Of a stretch of DNA of 64,000 nt, positions 36,025 through 44,819 are shown piece by piece (the first letter of the stretch is position 1; each line of letters opens with the position of its first letter). Below the pieces are notes generated by a model that was given only the letters and a program-made list of their open reading frames with translations, made no database searches and was not told where the DNA came from. Source of the stretch: Aliamphritea hakodatensis (lineage in GTDB: Bacteria; Pseudomonadota; Gammaproteobacteria; Pseudomonadales; Balneatricaceae); contig NZ_AP025281.1 in NCBI RefSeq assembly GCF_024347195.1, forward strand, positions 3,100,001-3,164,000, given 5' to 3'. Both the position numbers and the translations under genes were made by a program.

Positions 36025-36714
36025 ATGTCACAGTTAAATATTCTTATGGTGCTAACTTCCCACTCTGAACTGGGCAATACCGGCGAGAAAACCGGCTTCT
36101 GGGTAGAAGAGTTCGCCGCACCTTACTATGTGTTTGCGGATGCCGGCGTAAATATCACCCTTGCATCACCCACCGGTGGTCAGCCGCCGGTTGATCCTAA
36201 AAGTGAACTCCCGGACTTCCAGACTGATGCCACCCGGCGCTTCGCTCAGGATGAAACGGCTCAACAACTACTGGCAGCCACTCTGCCCCTCGGCGATATC
36301 AAAGCTGATGATTACGACGGGATATTTTTCCCCGGTGGTCACGGTCCGCTGTGGGATCTGACAGAAGATCAGCATTCAATTGCGCTGATTGAAGCCATGA
36401 TCCGCAGCAACAAGCCGGTTTCCGCCGTCTGCCATGCCAGCGCCGTATTACTGCATGCAAAAGATGCCACCGGTACGGCAGTGGTTAAAGACCGGGCGGT
36501 CACCGGCTTCAGTAACAGTGAAGAAGCGGCTGTACAGTTAACCGACATCGTTCCGTTTTTACTGGAAGATGCATTACTCGCTGCCGGTGCGGAATATCAG
36601 AAAGCCGAAGACTGGCACGCCTTTGCCGTACAGGATGGTCTGATCATTACCGGCCAGAACCCTGCAAGTTCTGAACTGGTTGCTGAAAAATTACTGGGAC
36701 ATCTGGACGGCTGA
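36025..36714 (+). CDS. DJ-1/PfpI-family protein
   Basis: The 229-residue protein has the class I glutamine-amidotransferase-like fold with the nucleophile Cys in VSAVCHASAVLLHA and the acidic region FFPGGHGPLWDL. Its layout (YVFADAGVNITLASPTGG near residue 45) matches the Hsp31-like/DJ-1 group, which act as glyoxalase III or deglycases on reactive aldehydes. AAGGA precedes the ATG. The divergent LysR gene may control it. The exact substrate is not known. Confidence 0.9.
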   Translation: MSQLNILMVLTSHSELGNTGEKTGFWVEEFAAPYYVFADAGVNITLASPTGGQPPVDPKSELPDFQTDATRRFAQDETAQQLLAATLPLGDIKADDYDGIFFPGGHGPLWDLTEDQHSIALIEAMIRSNKPVSAVCHASAVLLHAKDATGTAVVKDRAVTGFSNSEEAAVQLTDIVPFLLEDALLAAGAEYQKAEDWHAFAVQDGLIITGQNPASSELVAEKLLGHLDG

Positions 36715-36838
36715 GTTATTTTCTTTTTGCCTGGCCTTCACCTCTTACCTTCACGTCTTAGGTGGTCTGTCATCCCCCCGATATGACCGGTGACAGGTCA
36801 GGCCCCCTATTCCGGGCCACCTGCGCTCAGCACTGGCC

Positions 36839-38812
36839 TCAGGCGGTTGCGGCTTTACGTCGGCGACCTGCTGAAGAGCGGGGCGTTTTAGCCGCTGATT
36901 TAGTTGCGGCCCCCTTCGCTTTACCTGTCGTCTTGCGGCGTTTGTAGCTCTTTTTCCGGGCCGGTGCGGCTGCTTTCAGTGAAGCCGGAATCTGCACCCC
37001 GGCAGAGCCTTCTACCAGCGTTTTTAAATGTCTCATCAAGGGTTGCATGAACCCGTCGTAGCTGCTCTGCTTATGACAGATATCATTAAGGGTGGATTCC
37101 CAGCGGGCGGTCATATCCGGTGTGGTCGCCGAATCCGGTAAGCAACCGATAAGCGCCTTACCTACCTCTGAAGCCCGAACCGCCTTACCTTCCCGGTACA
37201 AAAAACCCCGGGTAAACAGCAGTTCAATAATTCCGGCACGGGTAGCTTCAGTGCCCAGCCCGTCAGTTTCCTTCAGTATCTTGCGGATATCCGGGTCCTG
37301 AACATAGCGGGCAATCCCGGTCATCGCCGCCAGCAGAGTGGCGTCGGTGAAATATTTGGGGGGCTGGGTATGCTTTTCTTCCACCTCACCGCGCAGACAG
37401 TCAACCACCTGCCCCTGCTGCAGTTCAGGCAACTGCTGATCCTTGCTGGCATCTTTATTCAGTAAATGCTTCCAGCCCAGCTCCAGCGTACGGTGGGCAT
37501 TACAGACAAACAGACCACCGGCAACCGTTACCTCAGCTTTGGTCTCAAAGTAACTGTACTTAGGCATGAACTGATACAGATAGAAGGTTGCGATCAGGGT
37601 ATAAATTTTCTTCTCAGTTTCGCTCAGAGACGCAGGCATTTTACGACTGGTGGGAATAATCGCGTGGTGGGCGTCTACTTTGCTGTCATTCCAGGCGGCG
37701 CTGCGCCGGCTCAGGTCCAGCATTCCGGACACCTTCTCAAAACTTGGGCAGTTTGCCAGTACAACAGGCATAACATCTTTTGCCAGCCCGTGATGCTCCC
37801 GGGGCAGATACCGACTGTCAGAGCGGGGATAGGTAATCAGCTTGTGACGTTCATACAAACTCTGACAGGTATCCAGTACCGCCTTGGCATTCATGCCGAA
37901 GCGCTTTGCGGCTTCTATCTGCAGTGAAGAGAGGTTAAAGGGTAGCGGCGCGGCCTGCTGTTTCTGCTTCTGTTCCAGCTTTGTGACGGTGCCCGGTTGG
38001 CCGGTAATTCTGGAGGCGACATTCTCCGCCAGCGGCCGGGACAATACCCGCCCTTCTTCATCCTGATAAGGGGCACAGTTTTCACTGGGCTTCCAGCGGG
38101 CCTGAAAATCTTCCTGTTTTTCCGTCTGCAAATGGGCGGCTACTTCATAGAATGGCTTCGATACAAAGTCTGCAATGCTCTGGTCCCGCCGGACCACCAG
38201 CCCCAAAACCGGTGTCTGTACCCGGCCGACTGACAGTACGCCGCTATAACCGGCCTGCTGTCCGCGTAATGTATAGGCCCGGGTCATATTCATCCCGTAC
38301 AGCCAGTCCGCCCGGGAACGGGCCAGTGCCGAGACTGAAAGGGGTACAAATTCCTGATTAGAACGCAGTTGCTGCAGTGCCCGGCGCACTGCACTGGCAT
38401 TCAAGTCACTGATCAGGCAGCGCTGCGTGGCAGCTTTTTTTGCCGCACTGACACCTAAGTAGTTGATGACTTCATCCACCAGCAACTGCCCTTCCCGGTC
38501 CGGGTCGCCAACGTGAACCAGTTGATCAGCCTGCTTCACCAGCTTGCGCAAAACACTCAGCTGGCTGCGTGTTTTGCTGCGCGGCTGCAGCTTCCACTGT
38601 TCAGGCACAATGGGTAAATGCTCAAAACGCCACTGTTTATACTGGGGGTCATAGTGATCCGGTTCAGCCTGCTCCAGCAAATGTCCGAGGCACCAACTGA
38701 CAACATCGCCGTTGCCCAGCCGGATGAATCCCTGATCTTTGCTGTGCGGTTTTGGCAGAACGTCAGCCAATGCCCGTGCCAGACTGGGTTTTTCGGCAAT
38801 GTATAAAATCAT
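36839..38812 (-). CDS. topB: DNA topoisomerase III
   Basis: The 657-residue type IA topoisomerase starts with the Toprim motif MILYIAEKPSLARALADVLP and HVGDPDREGQLLVDEV, and has the active-site Tyr in LITYPRSDSRYLP. It would relax and decatenate DNA, using a single-strand passage step. The last 35 residues form a Lys/Arg/Ala-rich tail (KKSYKRRKTTGKAKGAATK) like histone-H1-type tails, probably aiding DNA contact. No zinc-ribbon domain is present. It is convergent with the DJ-1 gene. Confidence 0.95.
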   Translation of the reverse strand: MILYIAEKPSLARALADVLPKPHSKDQGFIRLGNGDVVSWCLGHLLEQAEPDHYDPQYKQWRFEHLPIVPEQWKLQPRSKTRSQLSVLRKLVKQADQLVHVGDPDREGQLLVDEVINYLGVSAAKKAATQRCLISDLNASAVRRALQQLRSNQEFVPLSVSALARSRADWLYGMNMTRAYTLRGQQAGYSGVLSVGRVQTPVLGLVVRRDQSIADFVSKPFYEVAAHLQTEKQEDFQARWKPSENCAPYQDEEGRVLSRPLAENVASRITGQPGTVTKLEQKQKQQAAPLPFNLSSLQIEAAKRFGMNAKAVLDTCQSLYERHKLITYPRSDSRYLPREHHGLAKDVMPVVLANCPSFEKVSGMLDLSRRSAAWNDSKVDAHHAIIPTSRKMPASLSETEKKIYTLIATFYLYQFMPKYSYFETKAEVTVAGGLFVCNAHRTLELGWKHLLNKDASKDQQLPELQQGQVVDCLRGEVEEKHTQPPKYFTDATLLAAMTGIARYVQDPDIRKILKETDGLGTEATRAGIIELLFTRGFLYREGKAVRASEVGKALIGCLPDSATTPDMTARWESTLNDICHKQSSYDGFMQPLMRHLKTLVEGSAGVQIPASLKAAAPARKKSYKRRKTTGKAKGAATKSAAKTPRSSAGRRRKAATA

Positions 38813-38893
38813 AAATAGCTCAACCGGATACTTTACTGGCTAAATATACAGTTAAGCATTCTGTTACGGCAAGCCCCGTGAGCCACAGACACA

Positions 38894-38920
38894 AAAAAAG
38901 CAGCCACTGGCTGCTTTTTT
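38894..38920. terminator. Bidirectional intrinsic terminator
   Basis: AGCAGCC-ACT-GGCTGCT with a run of A before and T after makes a symmetric terminator. On the minus strand it ends the glutaredoxin-like gene 17 bases after its stop codon. Confidence 0.85.
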
Positions 38921-38936
38921 CTCACCGCAAAGCGGC

Positions 38937-39299
38937 TTATTTTACGTAGTTCTGTTCCAGATACTGAATAATGTCACCGGACTCATACATCCAGCGCACA
39001 CCATCCTGCTCTTCAATACGCAGACAAGGCACTTTCAGTTTGCCGCCATTCTGCTCCAGCTCAGTTTTATAATCCTGGTTACGCCGGGCATCCCGCACTT
39101 CCACATTCAGGTTAAAACGGCGCATCGCACGGCGAACCTTAACGCAAAAAGGACATGCTTCGTACTGATACAGGGATAAACTGGCTGTCTGCTTATCCAG
39201 CTCAGCCTGTTCTTCAGGGCTGCGCTGCATTTTTTTCGGCGGAGTAAGCGCATTCACCAGTAAAATAATACGGCCAAGAATCCAGCGAATAATAAACAC
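38937..39299 (-). CDS. Membrane-anchored glutaredoxin-domain protein
   Basis: The 120-residue protein begins with a hydrophobic helix (FIIRWILGRIILLVNAL), then a linker and a glutaredoxin/GST-N fold with the redox pair in YQYEACPFCVKVRRAM and the cis-Pro in KVPCLRI. GTG at 39299 with GGAAG six bases upstream gives the N-terminus usual for this family; longer frames add an unlikely leader. It probably sits on the inner face of the membrane. The substrate is unknown. Confidence 0.85.
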   Translation of the reverse strand: MFIIRWILGRIILLVNALTPPKKMQRSPEEQAELDKQTASLSLYQYEACPFCVKVRRAMRRFNLNVEVRDARRNQDYKTELEQNGGKLKVPCLRIEEQDGVRWMYESGDIIQYLEQNYVK

Positions 39300-39638
39300 T
39301 TCTATCTTCCTCAGAGAACAAAAACGGTGGGCGATTCTAGCACACAACAACCCTCTGTGACGATGCCGTAAATCCGCTTAACCGTCAGCACCGGATGCCT
39401 GCACGACAAAGCTGAAATAAAACTGAAAATAATAAACAAATGTTCGAACTTTTCCCGGGCACCGAAGTCACAGGCTAAGCTGTACAGGGATGAGACAAAA
39501 TTAAAATTATTTACCCGGGGGTCTGCACCCTGCGAAACGAAGGACAATACCGTTCCCGTCAGCAGGCACCCGATAAAACCAATACAAGCTTGCAGCCCTG
39601 TTATGCAGCAAGAGCAGAATACGAGTTACGGTGCCACC

Positions 39639-40208
39639 ATGCGTTTATTGATTGCTTCCTGTTTTACCCTGGTTTCTCTTTTCAGCCTGAACACTCAGGC
39701 AGCCTATATAAGTGATGATGTTTTTACCTATTACCACGGCGGCCCCAGTGATCAGTACAGGATCACCGGCCGGATCCGCAGCGGCACCAGCATCACCATA
39801 CTGGACCGCAATAAAGACAGCGGTTACGTAAAAATCAAAACCGCTTCAGGGCGTACCGGCTGGTTGCCCGGCGCTAACGTCAGCGAAGGCTCAAGCATGT
39901 CGGTCCGCTTTCCCCAGCTGGAAGAAAAACTGGGTAAAAGTAATGCCATGATCACCCAGCAGAATGAGGTTATTCAGTCACTGAAGCAACAAACTGTGGG
40001 TCTGCAGCAGCAAAATAAAGAATATGCTGACACCATTGCCAAACTGGAGCTGGAAATTTCCAGCCTGAACCGCTCCATAAACAGCATGGATGATTCAAAC
40101 CTGATGCGCTGGTTTACCTACGGCGGGCTGGTTGCATTCGGCGGTCTGGTACTGGGTCTGATTATCCCGCTGATTCCGCGCCGCAAGAAACGTCCGGACG
40201 TGTGGTAA
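39639..40208 (+). CDS. YgiM-like SH3-domain envelope protein (TIGR04211 type)
   Basis: The 189-residue protein has a signal peptide (about 1-20), a bacterial SH3 domain (about 25-90, with SGYVKIKTASGRTGWLPG), a coiled coil (about 100-150) and a C-terminal transmembrane helix (WFTYGGLVAFGGLVLGLIIP) followed by a basic tail. This matches the YgiM/TIGR04211 layout: a periplasmic protein anchored by its C-terminus. The ATG at 39639 starts the signal peptide; an earlier one adds 12 residues. Its function is not established. Confidence 0.88.
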   Translation: MRLLIASCFTLVSLFSLNTQAAYISDDVFTYYHGGPSDQYRITGRIRSGTSITILDRNKDSGYVKIKTASGRTGWLPGANVSEGSSMSVRFPQLEEKLGKSNAMITQQNEVIQSLKQQTVGLQQQNKEYADTIAKLELEISSLNRSINSMDDSNLMRWFTYGGLVAFGGLVLGLIIPLIPRRKKRPDVW

Positions 40209-40240
40209 GGATAAATCCAGATAAAGTCTTCAGATGCAAA

Positions 40241-40263
40241 AAACCGCCGTTATCCGGCGGTTT
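40241..40263 (-). terminator. Intrinsic terminator overlapping a stop codon
   Basis: AAACCGCCG and CGGCGGTTT pair around a TTATC loop. On the minus strand it is followed by a run of T. The TAA stop of the cyclic-nucleotide-binding gene (40250-40252) lies in the loop, so the hairpin includes the last coding bases. Confidence 0.8.
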
Positions 40264-40765
40264 CTGTACTTAACTGATCAATACAGCCGGCCAGTTCGCA
40301 ATCTCCGTCACGCAGACGTCTGCTCAGATCACGGGCCATGTTCATAAATATAAGCATGTACTGCTCGGCATCCTGCTGATAAAGCGAAAACAACTGATCG
40401 GCCTTGATTTCAATCGCATGGCAGTGATCATCAGCGATGACCACACCGCTGCGTGGGTAAACCCCAAGCAGGGCCATAGCACCGAAGCATTCTGTCGCCT
40501 GAAAACTGCGAATCTTATGCAGGTTGCCATTTCCACTGCCGTGCTTATACAGGGATGCATGGCCTGATACCACGATAAAGGCTGAATCGCCCCGCTCACC
40601 TTCGGAGAAAAAAGCCTCTCCCGGCACATGCTCAACGCATTTACAACCGGCAATCAGCATCCGGATACTGTCTTCCCGCAGGCCACCAAATACAGGCATG
40701 TTCTGCAATTGCTCAATAGGAATATCTACTGCCACGCGACTACTCAACTTTTCCCGAGACGACAT
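40250..40765 (-). CDS. Cyclic-nucleotide-binding domain protein
   Basis: The 171-residue protein is a single cNMP-binding beta-barrel (about 25-145: FFSEGERGDSAFIVVSGHASLY is the typical strand-loop motif). No DNA-binding HTH follows, so it is not a complete Crp/Fnr regulator. The phosphate-binding cassette (ATECFGAMALLGVYPRSGVVI) partly fits the FGE(I/L)ALL-x-x-PR(S/T)A pattern, but with GAMALL in place of GE-ALL. It may sense a nucleotide or only act as a protein-protein module. The start is an ATG near 40765 without a strong ribosome site. Confidence 0.88.
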   Translation of the reverse strand: MSSREKLSSRVAVDIPIEQLQNMPVFGGLREDSIRMLIAGCKCVEHVPGEAFFSEGERGDSAFIVVSGHASLYKHGSGNGNLHKIRSFQATECFGAMALLGVYPRSGVVIADDHCHAIEIKADQLFSLYQQDAEQYMLIFMNMARDLSRRLRDGDCELAGCIDQLSTETAG

Positions 40766-40965
40766 TTTATTATGTCAAACTCGTGACATAATAAACCAAG
40801 CAGCGCCACGGTCAAACAGGCACTTTTACTCTTGGTAAAATCAAACGCCCAGCGGGGTTAAAGGTTACATAGCATCCTTTACTCAAACTGGTTGCTATAC
40901 TGACAATATTGGCGCGGCTTCAGTCCCGGTTTATGGCATACTTCACCGGGTTACAGAGCTAATAA

Positions 40966-41001
40966 CCAATAGCTATGTTTAATATAAACATTCACTATTG
41001 G
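40966..41001. promoter_or_regulatory. 36-bp inverted repeat upstream of grxA
   Basis: CCAATAG..ATGTTT and AAACAT..CTATTGG form a 36-base near-palindrome ending 56 bases before the grxA ATG. It could be an operator or an mRNA hairpin. I tested it against the OxyR ATAG-N7-CTAT pattern: the spacing does not fit. A TATACT -10-like element lies further upstream near 40893. Confidence 0.5.
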
Positions 41002-41057
41002 CATACGGGTTAATAAATTGTTTCAATGTCACCCGTTCTTATGAGGAGATTATTTAG

Positions 41058-41327
41058 ATGCAACGTGTGACTATTTTTGGTCGTGAAGGATGCGGATTCT
41101 GTGTCCGTGCCAAGCAACTTTGTGAAATCAAAGATTTAGATCATCGCTACATTGATATCCATAAAGAAGGTATCAGCAAAGAAGATCTGGAAAAAACCAT
41201 CGGTAAACCAGTCACAACTGTTCCTCAGATCTTCCACGGAAAGGAGCACATCGGAGGCTTTACCGAGTTTTCTGCATTAGTCGCTGAGCTTGAAGAAGGA
41301 AATGAGCTCGAAGGATTCGAGCTGTAA
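41058..41327 (+). CDS. grxA: Glutaredoxin 1 (GrxA-like)
   Basis: The 89-residue protein matches E. coli GrxA: FGREGCGFCVRAKQL with the CGFC active site, DIHKEGISKEDLEKTIGKP, and the glutathione-binding TVPQIF plus HIGGFTEF. It reduces disulfides, including that of ribonucleotide reductase, with glutathione. AGGAG precedes the ATG. GrxA is part of oxidative-stress responses in enterics; here a long palindrome upstream hints at specific control. A small membrane-protein frame follows 43 bases later. Confidence 0.95.
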   Translation: MQRVTIFGREGCGFCVRAKQLCEIKDLDHRYIDIHKEGISKEDLEKTIGKPVTTVPQIFHGKEHIGGFTEFSALVAELEEGNELEGFEL

Positions 41328-41370
41328 GGAACTGACTAAGCAATAACCGCAATTAACAGCGAGCAAGCCT

Positions 41371-41526
41371 ATGATTACATTATTGTCTTTAGCCGTTTTA
41401 GCTTGTCTGTTCGTGATTGGCTATAGCCTCAGAGACCATCTTAAAGGGCACAGCAGCCAACCGCAGGCAATCCGTATTCCTGTCGAAGAGCAACGCCGGC
41501 ATCCACAGCGCCGCCGTCGCCGTTAG
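41371..41526 (+). CDS. Small single-span membrane protein (51 residues), unknown
   Basis: The frame MITLLSLAVLACLFVIGYSL... encodes one hydrophobic helix at the N-terminus followed by a basic tail ending in RRHPQRRRRR. I recognise no family. It lies between grxA and a strong terminator at 41571, in the same direction, and could be a downstream member of that transcript. The ribosome site (GAGC) is weak. The membrane helix/basic tail layout is common in genuine small proteins, but chance cannot be excluded. Confidence 0.5.
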   Translation: MITLLSLAVLACLFVIGYSLRDHLKGHSSQPQAIRIPVEEQRRHPQRRRRR

Positions 41527-41570
41527 ACCTGCAGAAAACGGGCCCGTTCCGAAAAGCCCGGACAACAGAA

Positions 41571-41605
41571 AAGCGCTCAGTCATGAAGACTCAGCGCTTT
41601 TTTTA
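41571..41605. terminator. Intrinsic terminator
   Basis: AAGCGCTCAGTC and GACTCAGCGCTT form a 12-base stem with one mismatch, followed by seven T on the plus strand and preceded by A on the other. It ends the grxA/small-protein unit and also the convergent HIT gene. Confidence 0.85.
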
Positions 41606-41628
41606 TACCTGCCGATACATCCCGCCGG

Positions 41629-42081
41629 TTAACTGGCCGCCCGGTTCAGCGCCAGCGCACCTCTGAGTATCACTTCAAGTTTATGCTGTACTTCATACAG
41701 CTCTGTTTCAGAATATTGCCGGGACGGTACCGCGCCCCATACAGGCGCAGGCCAGGCGGCATCATCTTCATAACGCACCACATGGTGCACATGTAACTGC
41801 GCAACCATATTACCGATAGCCGCCACATTCATTTTTCTGGCGGCAAAAATATCGTGCAGGTTCTCAGCCAGAAAAGAGGATTCATGTATAAGCTGTTGCT
41901 GCTCTTCTTCCGGCAAATGATAAATTTCTGTCGCGCCGGCCCGGCGTGGTACCAGAATAAACCAGGGATAGTTGGCATCATTCATCAGCAACAGCCGGCA
42001 TAGCGGGAAATCACCAATATGAATGCAGTCGGCGGCGAGACGGGGATCCAGTTCAAATTCCAGCTCTAGCTCATCCATCAT
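41629..42081 (-). CDS. HIT-family protein
   Basis: The 150-residue protein has the histidine-triad catalytic segment NMVAQLHVHHVVRYEDD (H-x-HH type, as in the diadenosine-tetraphosphatase-like subgroup), with WPAPVWG after it and CRLLLMNDANYPWFILVPR as the nucleotide-binding strand. It would hydrolyse a nucleotide-linked substrate. AAAGGAGAT precedes the ATG. Substrate unknown. Confidence 0.92.
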   Translation of the reverse strand: MMDELELEFELDPRLAADCIHIGDFPLCRLLLMNDANYPWFILVPRRAGATEIYHLPEEEQQQLIHESSFLAENLHDIFAARKMNVAAIGNMVAQLHVHHVVRYEDDAAWPAPVWGAVPSRQYSETELYEVQHKLEVILRGALALNRAAS

Positions 42082-42260
42082 ATATCTCCTTTGTGTAGCA
42101 ATACCTTAACTCTAGCAGTTGAACAGCCTTCCCGACAGAACTTGTTGACTGTAAAGCAGTTTTTCTCATACTTACCGGTCAGCATCAGACAGAAAGCTGG
42201 ATTTACCACAACCAACTGACTTACAGTAAGCACACTCCTCCAGCCACCAAACACTGCGCT

Positions 42261-43442
42261 ATGACCACATTCAGTTTTCATAACTCCATCGCTGATATCG
42301 GCGAGGAAACCTGGGATGCCCTGGTCCACCGGCCAGACTGCGGACTGGATTATCCGTTTATCCGTTACGGATTCCTGCATGCACTGGAAAGCAGTGGCAG
42401 CGTCTCGATCAAAACAGGCTGGCAACCCTTTCATCTGGTCATCAACGATCCGGAACCGGTTGGCGTGATGCCTCTGTATGTCAAACAGCATTCCTATGGC
42501 GAATACGTGTTCGACTGGGCCTGGGCAGACGCCTACCAACGTTACGGCCTGGAATATTACCCAAAACTGCTCAACGCCATTCCTTTTACACCGAGCACCG
42601 GCCCCCGCCTGTGCCTGTCGGCTGACCTGAGCCCGCCACAGCAGGCAGAGCTGCACCAGGCGGCTGCTCAGGCACTGACACAGGTATGCCGGCAACATAA
42701 GCTGTCCGGCTGGCACAGCCTGTTTCTGGACACTGACAGCCTGCCGCTCCTCAGGGGTGACGGGGTTAAGCGCCGCCTGGGCAGCCAGTATCACTGGTTC
42801 AATCAGGGTTACCATGACTTTGATGATTTCCTGAGTACCTTCAGTTCCAGAAAGCGTAAAAACGTCCGCAAGGAACGGCAGAAAATTAACCAGCAGGCGA
42901 TCAGCCACCGGTTTCTGAACGGCCAGCAAATCACTGACGCAGAACTGGACCGCTTTTACGACTTTTACCAGATCACCTACCTTAAACGGGGCCGTTCCGG
43001 TTATCTGAACCGCGATTTCTTTCGCCTGCTGTGCGAAAGCATCCCGGAAAACCTGCTGTTCTGTATCGCCAGCAAAGACGATCAGGACGTAGCCGCCGCC
43101 CTGTATCTGCAGGATTCAGCCACCCTGTACGGACGCTACTGGGGCTCACTGGAGGCGTTCGACAGCCTGCATTTTGAAACCTGTTACTATCAGGGCATCG
43201 ACTACTGTATTGCGAACGGCTTAAAACGCTTTGACCCCGGCGCACAGGGAGAGCATAAAATTCAGCGTGGCTTTAAACCAATCGAAACCTGGTCGGTACA
43301 CTGGCTGGCGGAAGCAGGATTCGACCAGGCTATCAGCCAGTTTCTTGCCGAAGAAGAAACCATGATGCGTGAACATATGGCAGCGCTGGAAGCCCAGTTG
43401 CCTTTCAAAGCAGATAATCCGGATGGCCGGGATGCAGACTAA
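42261..43442 (+). CDS. FemAB/GNAT-like acyltransferase (DUF482/COG3146 type)
   Basis: The 393-residue protein has the features of the 'peptidoglycan biosynthesis/recognition' family: GWQPFHLVINDPEPVGVMPLYVK near residue 60, SSRKRKNVRKERQKI around 198, TYLKRGRSGYLNRDFF near 240, and FETCYYQGIDYCIANGLKRFDPGAQGEHKIQRGF near 310. It likely has a duplicated GNAT fold that transfers an acyl or aminoacyl group. It has no membrane segment. The true acceptor is unknown. Confidence 0.85.
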   Translation: MTTFSFHNSIADIGEETWDALVHRPDCGLDYPFIRYGFLHALESSGSVSIKTGWQPFHLVINDPEPVGVMPLYVKQHSYGEYVFDWAWADAYQRYGLEYYPKLLNAIPFTPSTGPRLCLSADLSPPQQAELHQAAAQALTQVCRQHKLSGWHSLFLDTDSLPLLRGDGVKRRLGSQYHWFNQGYHDFDDFLSTFSSRKRKNVRKERQKINQQAISHRFLNGQQITDAELDRFYDFYQITYLKRGRSGYLNRDFFRLLCESIPENLLFCIASKDDQDVAAALYLQDSATLYGRYWGSLEAFDSLHFETCYYQGIDYCIANGLKRFDPGAQGEHKIQRGFKPIETWSVHWLAEAGFDQAISQFLAEEETMMREHMAALEAQLPFKADNPDGRDAD

Positions 43443-43633
43443 ACAGCATTAAAAGCACATCCATTACCCAATCTGGGTAATGACTATTCTGGCTACAGGC
43501 CAGTGTTCATCAGGGTTGTTGAAATTAAAGTGTTTTTTTCAGGTTTAGGGACAAAAGTTTCCCAGTACTTTGCCGATTAAATGAATTATAGTTTTGCAGT
43601 CAGGCAAAACCCTAGTTTCCAGTTAGGCGATTT

Positions 43634-44761
43634 ATGGCATCAACAGAAAAAGACAATCAGGAGCTGCGCCGCGTTATCCGTCTTATGTCGAGTAAGATGG
43701 AGCGTAATGAGGCCATTCTGAAATCTTTTTTTGAGATGGAAATCCGCCTGCTGAGCTGTAGCACGCTGGCAGAATTACTGGACCTGCTGTTAGTTGAGTT
43801 CAAAGAATATTTCCGCCTGAGTTCTGTCAATCTGATCTTGCTGGACCCTGAAGGCGCCGCCCGGGATCTTCTGGATGAGTACGTGCCCCCAAAGCCCGGC
43901 CACACCCTGCGGTTTGTCAAAAATCAGCGCTTACTGAAATCAATTTTTCCGGTCCCTGAACTGAAGGCGGGAGAACTGGACAGTGAAACTAAAAAACTCG
44001 CCTTTCCCAGCAGCCCCTTTATTCTCAGCAGCGCCCTGCTGCCGCTGGTACGCCATGACTGCCTGATCGGCAGCCTGCACTTAGGCAGCAAAGATCCCGG
44101 GCGTTACAACGACAGTTTTGACTATGACTACATAAACCACCTGGCCTCTGTTATCGCAGTCTGTATAGAAAACTGCATCAACCAGCAGAATCTCAAACGC
44201 ATGAGCATCATTGATATGCTCACCAAGGTACATAACCGCCGTGCATTCGATCAGGAAATCATCCGGGAACTGTCCCGCGCAAACCGGCACCAGACCACGC
44301 TCAGTTGCCTGTTTGTCGACCTGGACCATTTCAAGCTGGTAAACGACACTTACGGCCATCAGGTGGGGGACCGGGTGCTGCGCAGTGTGGGCCAGGTTCT
44401 TAAAAAGTCACTGCGTAAAACTGACTTTATTGCCCGTTATGGCGGCGAAGAATTTGCGATTCTGCTGCCCAAATGTGATGCCGCTCAGGCACAGCAAATC
44501 GGTGATACCATTCGCAGCAAAATTTTGAAAATGATCATGCATAATGATCTTGGAGAAGCCTTCCGGATCAGTTGTTCCATTGGCATATCCAGCTGTGAAG
44601 TGTCCCGTTATCACTGGGCATCACTGGAAGACCTGTCCACCCGGCTGCTGAAAGCTGCCGATGACGGTGTCTATACCGCCAAGCATAACGGCCGCAACCA
44701 GTGTGCCTACGAGCCGTTTGATCTGGAACCGCGCAGTGGCATTAAACTGGTATCTGGCTGA
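43634..44761 (+). CDS. Diguanylate cyclase with DUF484/GAF-like sensor
   Basis: The 375-residue protein begins with a coiled coil and a DUF484-like GAF domain (about 20-180), then a GGDEF domain (about 195-360) with RYGGEEF and the I-site RKTD five residues upstream. DMLTKVHNRRAF marks the domain start and VDLDHFKLVNDTYGHQ the metal/GTP region. It is cytosolic and should make c-di-GMP. No ribosome site stronger than TTAGGC is seen. The ligand is unknown. Confidence 0.93.
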   Translation: MASTEKDNQELRRVIRLMSSKMERNEAILKSFFEMEIRLLSCSTLAELLDLLLVEFKEYFRLSSVNLILLDPEGAARDLLDEYVPPKPGHTLRFVKNQRLLKSIFPVPELKAGELDSETKKLAFPSSPFILSSALLPLVRHDCLIGSLHLGSKDPGRYNDSFDYDYINHLASVIAVCIENCINQQNLKRMSIIDMLTKVHNRRAFDQEIIRELSRANRHQTTLSCLFVDLDHFKLVNDTYGHQVGDRVLRSVGQVLKKSLRKTDFIARYGGEEFAILLPKCDAAQAQQIGDTIRSKILKMIMHNDLGEAFRISCSIGISSCEVSRYHWASLEDLSTRLLKAADDGVYTAKHNGRNQCAYEPFDLEPRSGIKLVSG

Positions 44762-44771
44762 ACCAAAAAAA

Positions 44772-44797
44772 ACCGCCGCAGCTAATACTGCGACGGT
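44772..44797. terminator. Terminator between convergent genes
   Basis: ACCGCCGCAG and CTGCGACGGT pair with one mismatch around a CTAATA loop. A run of eight A lies on the left, giving a T-run on the minus strand, and TCTTCTTTC on the right. Confidence 0.7.
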
Positions 44798-44819
44798 CTT
44801 CTTTCATACTGCCGGTAAA

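Noticed and set aside
40966..41001. OxyR site before grxA
   Set aside because: ATAG and CTAT are present, but their spacing does not match the ATAG-N7-CTAT tandem pattern.
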